A DNA stretch of 64,000 bases from Aliarcobacter thereius LMG 24486. GTDB lineage: Bacteria; Campylobacterota; Campylobacteria; Campylobacterales; Arcobacteraceae. Where the stretch lies: the NCBI RefSeq assembly GCF_004214815.1, contig NZ_CP035926.1, forward strand, positions 434,001-498,000, given 5' to 3'. The translations under genes and the position numbers were made by a program. The notes beneath the pieces were generated by a model. The model had not been told where the DNA came from and made no database searches. It was given only the letters and a program-made list of their open reading frames with translations. Below are positions 57,626 through 64,000 of the stretch, piece by piece; positions within the stretch are counted from its first letter, which is position 1; every line of letters starts with the position of its first letter.

Positions 57626-58291
57626 ATGAAAAACAATAGATATCTAAAATCTTTTCTTATAAGCTTTAGCATCTATTTTGTAATAGCTGCACCTTTGGTT
57701 ATATCTTTAGCAAATACAACAAAAACTGTTGATATGAAAAAAGATGTACATACAGTTACAAAAATATCATTAAGTAGTGTAGAAGTTCAGAAAAAACCAG
57801 TAGAAGAAGAAGTTGTAGAAGAAGAGATTATAGAAAAAGTTATTGAAAAACCTGCACAAAAAGTTGTGAAAAAAGAGGTAAAAAAACCTAAAAAAGAGAA
57901 ACCAAAGAAAAAACCAGAGAAAAAAGTAGTTCAAAAAGAAGAAGTAATTAAAGATCAAGTAATTACTCAAGATACTGTAAATCAGGTAAAAGCAGCTGAA
58001 ATGGAAGATCTTTATTTAGGTAAAATAAAACATATTATAGAAAAAAATAAAAAATACCCAAGAGTTGCAAAAAGATTAAAACATGAAGGAAAAGTTACAA
58101 TATCTTTTGATATCTTAGCAGATGGAAAAATTGTAAATATAAGAATTATTGAAAATTCAAAATACAAAACTCTTGATAAAGCAACGATGGAATTACTAGA
58201 AAATATAGCTTTCTTTGATGCAATTCCAAAAGAGCTTAATAAAACAGTTTGGAACAATATCCAAGTACCTGTAAACTACGAAATGCATTAA
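57626..58291 (+). CDS. tonB: TonB energy-transducing protein
   Basis: A 221-residue protein with an N-terminal membrane anchor (FLISFSIYFVIAAPLVISLA), a Glu/Lys/Pro-rich spacer (about 50-105) that spans the periplasm, and a C-terminal TonB domain (YPRVAKRLKHEGKVTISFDILADGKIVNIRIIENS ... IQVPVNYEM). Third gene of the exbB-exbD-tonB operon, followed by a strong terminator. Probably induced by iron limitation through the upstream Fur-like site. Confidence 0.93.
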   Translation: MKNNRYLKSFLISFSIYFVIAAPLVISLANTTKTVDMKKDVHTVTKISLSSVEVQKKPVEEEVVEEEIIEKVIEKPAQKVVKKEVKKPKKEKPKKKPEKKVVQKEEVIKDQVITQDTVNQVKAAEMEDLYLGKIKHIIEKNKKYPRVAKRLKHEGKVTISFDILADGKIVNIRIIENSKYKTLDKATMELLENIAFFDAIPKELNKTVWNNIQVPVNYEMH

Positions 58292-58295
58292 AAAA

Positions 58296-58327
58296 TTAGC
58301 AAAGTTCTTTTAAAGAACTTTTGCTAA
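58296..58327. terminator. Bidirectional terminator after tonB
   Basis: TTAGCAAAGTTCTTT / AAAGAACTTTTGCTAA, a 15-bp stem with one bulged base, between convergent tonB and the AEC transporter gene. Confidence 0.85.
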
Positions 58328-58331
58328 AGAT

Positions 58332-59255
58332 TTAAACTCCATAAAGCCACATTACAAAAGGGATATAAACAACTCCTATTAAAATAGAGATAAACAAAGT
58401 TATACTCATCATCTCAGGTTTTACTTTTAAAACTGTTGCCACAATTACAGTATTTCCAGCAAGAGGAACTATTGAAAATAGAAACATAAGTAAATAATAT
58501 CCTTCATTTAAAAACATAAAGTAGTTTTTATCTAAAAATATAAATAGTAAAACACTACTTGGCCAAATAACAAATTTAATAAACATAGAATAAGATATAA
58601 AAGACCAATCAAAGGCATTGTTTCCTTTTAATTTTTCTAATCCCATTCCTACAATCATAACTCCTAAAATCGAGTAAGCACCTTTTAAATATGATTCATA
58701 AGAAAGAAAAATATCAGGGATACTTGCTCCAAAAATATTTAAAACTAAAGCTAGTAAAAAAGCATGTAAAACGGGAAGTCTTAAAACTTTTTTTAAACTC
58801 TCTTTAGCACTGAAATTCCCTTTTGCTGTAATATAATACCCAACAGAATTTTGATACAAAATAGAAGCTAATATTGAAAATATAAAAACATCGACCAAAT
58901 CATTTGGTAAAAATATAATAGCTAAAGGAATACCAATATTTCCAGTATTTCCAGTACTTGCACTAAAAGCAAGTAAATTTGCTCTATTATCTTTAAATAC
59001 TTTTGTAAAGATATATAGAAGAACAAAACTCAAAATTGTGCTAAAAATAAAGAAAAACATAGGAATAAATGCAACTTCTAAACTAAGCTTTACATTAAGT
59101 GTTGCATTAAAAACAATTAATGGAGATAAAATATATAAAAGTATTTTAGCAATACTCTCTTTATCACATTTTAAAAAATATGTAGAAAAAAATCCAAGAA
59201 CAATACTAAAATACATAGGAATAATTTTTATAAAAAGAGTTAGAAAAAGTGACAC
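58332..59255 (-). CDS. AEC-family (auxin efflux carrier-like) transporter
   Basis: A 307-residue membrane protein with about ten helices in two inverted halves. Typical are FSASTGNTGNIGIPLAI and, in the second half, LGVMIVGMGLEKLK and VPLAGNTVIVATVLK. Bacterial AEC members export or import organic acids such as malate or malonate. The substrate is unknown. Confidence 0.85.
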   Translation of the reverse strand: MSLFLTLFIKIIPMYFSIVLGFFSTYFLKCDKESIAKILLYILSPLIVFNATLNVKLSLEVAFIPMFFFIFSTILSFVLLYIFTKVFKDNRANLLAFSASTGNTGNIGIPLAIIFLPNDLVDVFIFSILASILYQNSVGYYITAKGNFSAKESLKKVLRLPVLHAFLLALVLNIFGASIPDIFLSYESYLKGAYSILGVMIVGMGLEKLKGNNAFDWSFISYSMFIKFVIWPSSVLLFIFLDKNYFMFLNEGYYLLMFLFSIVPLAGNTVIVATVLKVKPEMMSITLFISILIGVVYIPFVMWLYGV

Positions 59256-59315
59256 TATAAACCTTTAATTAAAATAATAAAGATGAATTATATCTATAAG
59301 CAAATAAAATTATCA

Positions 59316-59345
59316 CAAAAAAAGGCTAAAGTAAACTCTAGCCTT
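59316..59345 (-). terminator. Terminator of the biotin carboxylase gene
   Basis: AAGGCTA / TAGCCTT stem followed by a T-run when read on the minus strand, 25 bp after the stop. Confidence 0.75.
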
Positions 59346-59370
59346 AAAATATTTTTAATTAAATAAGTTT

Positions 59371-60822
59371 TTAATGTCTAATCGAAATATTTTTACTCTT
59401 AATAGTATCAATAAGCTTTCTAAGATTTTCAACTTTCTCTTCTTCTTCTTTTATATTATCTTCACTATTTAGTGTAAATACATCCATTTTTGTATCAAGA
59501 TAGTTTGTAGTAAATCTTCCAGCTTTGAAATCTTCATCTCTTACAATCTCTCTATGAAGTGGAATATTTGTAGGGAAACCTTCAATATAGAACTCATCTA
59601 AAGCTCTTTTTGCTTTTTTTACACAACCTTCCCAATCAATTGCCCAAACAATAAGCTTTCCAAACATTGAGTCATAGTTTGCAGGAATTTTATATCCTGT
59701 ATAAATACTTGTATCAAGTCTTACTCCTGGACCTCCTGGAGTTAAATATTTTTCAACAGTTCCAACAGATGGTAAAAAACCTTTTAGTGGATTTTCAGCA
59801 TTTATTCTAAATTCAATACTATAACCTCTAAAATTAATCTCCTCTTGAAGGAATATCATCTTATCCCCTTCAGCTATTTGAATCATTCTTTGAATAATAT
59901 CAATCCCAGTTATTGTTTCAGTTACAGGGTGTTCAACTTGAACTCTTGTATTCATCTCAATAAAATAGATATTATCTTCAGGATCTAGTAAAAACTCAAC
60001 AGTTCCTACACTTTCATAACCTAGTTTAAACATAGCTTTTGTCGCAATTCTATATAACTCTCTTCTTGCATCATCATTTAATAGTGGCGATGGTGCAATT
60101 TCAATAACTTTTTGGTGTCTTCTTTGAATAGAACAATCTCTTTCTCCAAGGTGTAAAACATTTCCATATTTATCTGCAATAATCTGTATCTCAATATGTC
60201 TTGGGTTTTCTACATATTTTTCTATAAATGTTTCACCTCTACCAAAATATTTTTTTGATTCATTTGTAGCAGCTTCAAATAGTTCTTTAAAATCTTCCTC
60301 TTTTTTTACAATTCTCATTCCTCTTCCACCACCACCAAAAGCAGCTTTTATAATAACAGGAAATCCAATCTCTTTTGCAATTTTTGCAGCTTCTTTAGGA
60401 TCTTCAATTGGTTCATCAGTTCCTTCAAGTACAGGTACCCCAACTTTTTTCATAGCAACTTTTGAAGCCATTTTATCTCCAAAAAGCTCAATATGTTCAG
60501 CTTTTGGACCAATAAATATAATTCCATTCTCTTCACAAGCTCTTGCAAAATCCGCATTCTCACTTAAAAATCCATATCCAGGGTGAATAGCATCACACTC
60601 AGCTTTTTTTGCAATAGATATAATTCTGTCATAATCAAGATAAGCTTGAACCACATCTCCAAGTATTGGATAGCACTCATCAGCTTTTTTTACCCAAATT
60701 CCTTCTATATCAACTTCTGAAAATATAGCAACACTTTTTATCTCTAACTCTTTACAAGCTCTTATAACTCTTAGTGCAATCTCTCCTCTATTTGCAATAA
60801 GTACCTTATTTATCTTTTTCAT
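59371..60822 (-). CDS. Biotin carboxylase subunit (pyruvate carboxylase A- or AccC-type)
   Basis: A 483-residue ATP-grasp biotin carboxylase. Motifs: KVLIANRGEIALRVIRAC, the DAIHPGYGFLSENADFA loop, KAAFGGGGRGMR (ATP), EIQIIADKYGNVLHLGERDCSIQRRHQKVIE and FIEMNTRVQVEHPVTE. It is ~35 residues longer than typical AccC, with an acidic C-terminal tail (LNSEDNIKEEEEKVENLR), and resembles the separate PycA subunit of pyruvate carboxylases. No biotin-carrier gene is adjacent. I chose ATG 60822 because GAGG lies 8 bases upstream; a GTG at 60831 would sit on top of it. Confidence 0.88.
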   Translation of the reverse strand: MKKINKVLIANRGEIALRVIRACKELEIKSVAIFSEVDIEGIWVKKADECYPILGDVVQAYLDYDRIISIAKKAECDAIHPGYGFLSENADFARACEENGIIFIGPKAEHIELFGDKMASKVAMKKVGVPVLEGTDEPIEDPKEAAKIAKEIGFPVIIKAAFGGGGRGMRIVKKEEDFKELFEAATNESKKYFGRGETFIEKYVENPRHIEIQIIADKYGNVLHLGERDCSIQRRHQKVIEIAPSPLLNDDARRELYRIATKAMFKLGYESVGTVEFLLDPEDNIYFIEMNTRVQVEHPVTETITGIDIIQRMIQIAEGDKMIFLQEEINFRGYSIEFRINAENPLKGFLPSVGTVEKYLTPGGPGVRLDTSIYTGYKIPANYDSMFGKLIVWAIDWEGCVKKAKRALDEFYIEGFPTNIPLHREIVRDEDFKAGRFTTNYLDTKMDVFTLNSEDNIKEEEEKVENLRKLIDTIKSKNISIRH

Positions 60823-61088
60823 AATACTCACCTCATTAAAATATTTGAATATGATTTTAGTTTTATTTATTTATTTTTTCTTCTTAATTATTGCAAAGAA
60901 AATTGTCTAATATTGCTAAAATATCTATGCTATAACTTTAGCAAAGCTTAATCAGAACAAAAATAACAGTATAATTACAAACTTTTAAGAAAACTTTAAA
61001 ATTAACTCATATACAATGACCGCACGGTAAACAAAAAGTTAATAGTTTTTGTAAATCGACTTTAATTTCGAAATTCTAGGAGAAAACG

Positions 61089-62300
61089 ATGAAAAAAATT
61101 ACAAAATTAAGTTTAGTAGCAGCTGTTGCAGTTGCAGGTCTTACAAGTGCAAGCGCGAAACCACTTGAAGAAGCTATCAAAAATGTAGATGTATCAGGAT
61201 CTGTTGTATATAGATATGATAACTTCGATGATTCAAAAGCTTCAAGAACAGATAATAACAACTATAAAATTGGAGTAAACTTATCTTCAAAAGTAAATGA
61301 TTATGTTAAATTTAATGCAAGAACAATTGTAGGATCAAAAGATCATGGTGGATTTGCAGCTTTAAGTGCAAAAGATGGGGGAGCTGATGGACAAGCTGAT
61401 GTTTCTGTATCAAATGCATACTTTGGATTAAATGTTATTCCTAATACAACAGTTAATATTGGTAAACAAGGTTTAGCTACTCCATATACAAAAGCTCTTG
61501 ATATTAATGGAAATGAGCAAACAGGTACAGGTATTTTAGCTATCTCATCTCTTGGAATGTTTACTGTTGGAGCTGGTTACTTTAATAACTCTAACTTAAA
61601 TAAATCAACTGAGATTAACGGAACTATGGGATTTAAAACTACTACTGTAAATAATGGAATAGTTGACGGTGGAAAAGATATTGGTGTTGTTACTGCTCAA
61701 GCTGATTTTGATGTAGTTAAAGTTGAATTATGGGGATTAAATATTGCTAATACTCTTGCTACATATACAGTTGCTGTAAATGGTAACTATAATTTAGCAG
61801 AAGATGCAAAAGTTGGTTTTGATGCAAGATATGTAAATTTAAATCAATCAAATGTAGAAGATGATAGTTCACTTATTAAACTAGCTGTTGATGGTAAATT
61901 TGGAATTGTTAATGCAAAATTAGGATATGCTCAAACAGATAAAAAAGGTGGATTAACTTCACTTGACCAAGATGGACAAAATACAACTCTTGGATGGGGA
62001 ATTTCTATAAACGGTTTAGCAAAAGCTACACACATTCAAGCAGCAGTTGGATTAGACATTTTAGATAACTTAAACTTTACTGTAAATTATGGAACATTAG
62101 AGTCTAAAGCAGATGGTCTAGCTTATAGTTATACTAATAATGGAAAATTAAAAATGGAAGAAGTTTATGGACAATTAACATATAAAATGTCTAAAAACTT
62201 AACTACATATGTAAGATATGGTACTCTTGAGCAAAAACAAGGTGGTACAAAAGAAATGGATCAAAATAGAGGAAGATTACAAGTTGCATATACATTCTAA
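61089..62300 (+). CDS. Major outer membrane porin
   Basis: A 403-residue beta-barrel with signal peptide (MKKITKLSLVAAVAVAGLTSASA). The mature part begins KPLEEAIKNVDVSGSVVYRYD and is made of alternating strands ending in a C-terminal VAYTF aromatic signature for BAM insertion. It resembles Arcobacter/Campylobacter major porins (MOMP type), including the KVNDYVKFNARTIVG and NTTVNIGKQGLATPYT segments. CTAGGAGAAAACG before the ATG is a strong ribosome site, and codon use is clean, consistent with high expression. It ends at a textbook terminator. Confidence 0.9.
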   Translation: MKKITKLSLVAAVAVAGLTSASAKPLEEAIKNVDVSGSVVYRYDNFDDSKASRTDNNNYKIGVNLSSKVNDYVKFNARTIVGSKDHGGFAALSAKDGGADGQADVSVSNAYFGLNVIPNTTVNIGKQGLATPYTKALDINGNEQTGTGILAISSLGMFTVGAGYFNNSNLNKSTEINGTMGFKTTTVNNGIVDGGKDIGVVTAQADFDVVKVELWGLNIANTLATYTVAVNGNYNLAEDAKVGFDARYVNLNQSNVEDDSSLIKLAVDGKFGIVNAKLGYAQTDKKGGLTSLDQDGQNTTLGWGISINGLAKATHIQAAVGLDILDNLNFTVNYGTLESKADGLAYSYTNNGKLKMEEVYGQLTYKMSKNLTTYVRYGTLEQKQGGTKEMDQNRGRLQVAYTF

Positions 62301-62329
62301 TTTTTTTAGAGTATAAAACTTTTTCTTAC

Positions 62330-62360
62330 AAAGCTTGGGCTTCGGCTCAAGCTTTTTTTT
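62330..62360 (+). terminator. Porin gene terminator
   Basis: AAAGCTTGGGC-TTCG-GCTCAAGCTTT with a stable UUCG tetraloop, then a long T-run. Confidence 0.95.
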
Positions 62361-62418
62361 TGCCTTTTTACTTATAAATTTGATATAATCTTCTCTAAAA
62401 TATTTATAAAGGAATAAA

Positions 62419-62619
62419 ATGCTTATAACTATAGAGAATGCAGATAAAAAACTTTTAGATGTTATTAAAAGTATTATAAAACTTACACCAAATGCTAATT
62501 TAAAAATTGAAAAAGAACCAACAAATGAACTACTAGAAGCTATAGAAGAGCTTAAAAATGGAAAAGTTGAAAGTTTTAAAGATTTCCAAACTTATAAAAA
62601 AGCTATGGAAGATAAATAG
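62419..62619 (+). CDS. Probable antitoxin of a YafQ-type toxin-antitoxin pair
   Basis: A 66-residue acidic protein with an N-terminal LITIENADKKLLDVIKSIIKL segment and a C-terminal charged helix (LKNGKVESFKDFQTYKKAM), the usual toxin-wrapping tail. Its stop overlaps the toxin's GTG by one base (TAGTG). It is not clearly DinJ/RelB by sequence; the call rests on size, charge and the toxin next door. Confidence 0.75.
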   Translation: MLITIENADKKLLDVIKSIIKLTPNANLKIEKEPTNELLEAIEELKNGKVESFKDFQTYKKAMEDK

Positions 62620-62891
62620 TGTTTGAAATAGTAACAACTCTAAAATTCAAGAAACAAAGAAAAAGATTAAAACAAGATGATAAAGATTTAGTTGATAATA
62701 TAGTTTTTATGTTGGCAAATAATCAAATTTTAGATAAAAAACATAAAGACCATCAACTAAAAGGTAATTTAAAGGAGTTTAGAGAGTGTCATGTAAAACC
62801 TGATTTACTTTTAATATACAAAAAAGAGAATAGTATTTTAGTTTTTACTTGTGTAGCAGTTGGTTCTCATAGCAATTTATTTAAAAAATAA
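62619..62891 (+). CDS. YafQ-family mRNA interferase toxin
   Basis: A 90-residue RelE/ParE-superfamily ribosome-dependent endoribonuclease. YafQ catalytic residues are visible in DHQLKGN, ECHVKPDLLLIY (His and Asp) and VGSHSNLF (late His). Translation starts at GTG within the antitoxin stop, giving coupled synthesis. The module is probably autoregulated by the complex. Confidence 0.87.
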   Translation: MFEIVTTLKFKKQRKRLKQDDKDLVDNIVFMLANNQILDKKHKDHQLKGNLKEFRECHVKPDLLLIYKKENSILVFTCVAVGSHSNLFKK

Positions 62892-62916
62892 AAGTACATA
62901 AAAAATCAACTTTATG

Positions 62917-62945
62917 TTGATATAAAATTTATACTTTGATATAAT
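62917..62945 (+). promoter_or_regulatory. Promoter of a candidate small RNA
   Basis: TTGATA (62917-62922), 17 bp, TATAAT (62940-62945). It is unusually complete for this AT-rich genome and sits in a gap with no gene directly behind it. Confidence 0.6.
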
Positions 62946-62951
62946 TATTCC

Positions 62952-63037
62952 AATTTGAACTTAGCATTTTATATTCTTGTAGGAGTGACTACCTACTAGA
63001 TAAAAGCTGAAGGGATAGGGGTTTCCCTATCCCTTTT
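62952..63037 (+). ncRNA. Candidate small RNA with its own promoter and terminator
   Basis: About 85 nt from the predicted start after 62945 to an intrinsic terminator AGGGATAGGG-GTTT-CCCTATCCCT plus T-run (63011-63037). Inside is a second hairpin GTAGG-AGTGACTA-CCTAC (62980-62997). No open reading frame fits. No RNA family recognised. Confidence 0.55.
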
Positions 63038-63115
63038 TAATTACAAAATGTAATATTTCTTCCTCTTGCTATCTTTTTTTGATAAAATCTAGAATTAAAT
63101 TTTCAAGGAAACAGA

Positions 63116-63373
63116 ATGCAAAATTTATCAAATTTAGTGGTTTACAATGATGGGGAACTAGAACTAAAAGTTTCGGTTGATAGCGAAACAATTTGGCTAA
63201 CACAATTACAAATGTCTCAGTTATTTGATACAAGCACAGATAATGTAGGCTTGCACTTAAAGAATATATATTTAGAAAAAGAGTTAAATGAGAATTTAAC
63301 TACCGAGTTTTTCTCGGTAGTTCGAAAAGAAGGAAATAGATTAGTAAAAAGTGCTTTGCCTTTTCAAAGATGA
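63116..63373 (+). pseudogene. RhuM/virulence-protein N-terminal fragment
   Basis: An 85-residue frame opening MQNLSNLVVYNDGELELKVS and continuing ETIWLTQLQMSQLFDTSTDNVGLHLKNIYLEKELNE ... SVVRKEGNRLVKSALPFQR. The first ~80 residues match the DNA-binding N-terminus of RhuM-type proteins, which normally run to more than 250 residues. The conserved part stops abruptly after EGNRLV and nothing homologous follows before clpB. It has a good start context (AAGGAAACAG). It is probably a remnant and unlikely to be functional. Confidence 0.65.
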
Positions 63374-63429
63374 GTTTGGATTCTTTAAATTTAAATCATA
63401 AAATAAATTAAATATTAATAAAATAATAC

Positions 63430-63458
63430 TTGACAAACTTTGACTAAAGTTGTATTAT
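63430..63458 (+). promoter_or_regulatory. clpB promoter
   Basis: TTGACA (63430-63435), 17 bp, TATTAT (63453-63458), directly upstream of the CIRCE operator. Confidence 0.7.
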
Positions 63459-63462
63459 TTCT

Positions 63463-63489
63463 TTAGCAGTTAAATACAAGGAGTGCTAA
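63463..63489 (+). promoter_or_regulatory. CIRCE operator (HrcA site) at clpB start
   Basis: TTAGCAGTT-N9-GAGTGCTAA. The right arm is a perfect CIRCE half, the left matches 7 of 9, and the spacer is exactly 9. The right arm contains the GGAG ribosome site and abuts the ATG, so HrcA binding would block expression of clpB in the absence of stress. Confidence 0.85.
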
Positions 63490-64000
63490 ATGAATAGTAA
63501 TATATTTGAACAAATGACAAATCAATTAAGAGAAGCAATAGACTCAAGTCTAAATCTAGCTTTACACAATAAAAACCAAGAAGTAGAGATATCTCATCTT
63601 ATTTGGGCATTACTTACAAATACAAATTCTGTATTAAATCAACTTTTAAATAAGATGAATATAAACAAAAAAGCAATAGAACTAGAAGCAAAATCAAAAA
63701 CAGAAAAACTAGCAAGTGTAAGTAGTGTTACAAAAGATAGTATAAAAATATCAAGAAACCTATATGAAAGTTTTCAAAAAGCAGCTGGTATGATGAGCAG
63801 CTTAGGAGATAGTTATATAGCTATTGATTCATGGCTTATAGCAAACTTTGATAATCAAACTTTTAAAGATATTTTAGGAAAATATATAGATTTAAAAGAG
63901 GCAAAAAAAGAGCTTGAAGCAATGCGAGCTGGAAAAACAATAGATAATCAAAGTGCAGATGATAATCTAGAAGCTTTGAGTAAATATGGAATAGATTTAA
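63490..64000 (+). CDS. clpB: Chaperone ClpB, N-terminal part (gene continues beyond window)
   Basis: The first 170 residues are open to the right edge: MNSNIFEQMTNQLREAIDSS, then Clp N-domain repeats (HKNQEVEISHLIWALLTNTNSVLNQLL ... YIAIDSWLIANF). They end in DNLEALSKYGIDL, which leads into the first AAA module. The E-x-S-H-L-I-W-A-L-L repeat and the linker LEALSKYGIDL identify ClpB rather than ClpA/ClpC. ClpB disaggregates proteins with DnaK. AAGGAGTGCTAA gives the ribosome site within a CIRCE element. Confidence 0.93.
   Translation, partial: MNSNIFEQMTNQLREAIDSSLNLALHNKNQEVEISHLIWALLTNTNSVLNQLLNKMNINKKAIELEAKSKTEKLASVSSVTKDSIKISRNLYESFQKAAGMMSSLGDSYIAIDSWLIANFDNQTFKDILGKYIDLKEAKKELEAMRAGKTIDNQSADDNLEALSKYGIDL

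Overview
This is a low-GC chromosomal window from a Campylobacterota bacterium, most likely an Arcobacteraceae (Arcobacter/Aliarcobacter type). That is inferred from the rRNA operon, the futalosine-pathway gene mqnA, a glutamine synthetase without an adenylylation tyrosine, HD-GYP and Lon-BamD-rhomboid gene content, and very A+T-rich coding. Most genes are ordinary housekeeping genes, often in tightly packed or overlapping pairs with TTG/GTG starts.

Layout. 1-808 is the start of a FAH-like hypothetical gene (minus strand). 948-8375 (minus) holds a class I fumarase and a four-gene operon: two CitE/malyl-CoA-lyase-like enzymes with intact metal ligands, a mesaconyl-CoA hydratase (Mch), and an acyl-CoA synthetase fused to a third, apparently inactivated, lyase domain. 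Together they look like a CoA-thioester route joining glyoxylate, propionyl-/acetyl-CoA, mesaconate and possibly citramalate. 8568-12228 holds bioD, then clpS-clpA and a c-type cytochrome lipoprotein. 12349-17921 is a complete rRNA operon (16S, tRNA-Ile, tRNA-Ala, 23S, 5S) with a consensus promoter, processing stems and a terminator. 18060-23018 holds a ComEA-like gene and division/envelope genes (ftsI, ftsW, murG) plus a cyclophilin.

23107-33050 is the accessory part. It has an XRE regulator, a tiny membrane peptide and a Wzz-like protein. After these comes an ~8 kb block bounded by two imperfect copies of the 3' end of uppP, one a relic at 24985-25066 and one the end of the intact gene at 32985. 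The block carries a broken FkbM methyltransferase, a 50-aa coiled-coil protein, a tRNA-like element, a dGTPase, a frameshifted phosphoribosyltransferase with a SLOG partner, a small protein paired with a clan CD (caspase-fold) cysteine peptidase, and an RloA/RloB pair. It reads as a defence-type island. The small-protein/caspase-fold pair is the least explained system in it.

33752-47894 returns to core genes: uppP, mqnA, moaD-moaE, a PHP phosphatase, glnA, a metallo-beta-lactamase-fold protein, a degenerate HD-GYP protein, a rhodanese, valS, an MFS transporter, rdgB, three minor-pseudopilin-like genes and proC. 48064-52312 is bamD-lon-rhomboid-rnhB. 52314-56682 (minus) is a TolC/MacA/ABC/MacB-type efflux operon, and 56833-58291 is exbB-exbD-tonB behind a Fur-box-like site. 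58332-62300 carries an AEC transporter, a biotin carboxylase subunit and a major porin. The right end has a YafQ-type toxin-antitoxin pair, a candidate ~85-nt small RNA, a RhuM fragment, and clpB with a CIRCE operator next to its start codon.

All functional calls rest on reading motifs and translated sequence by eye; no database search was run.
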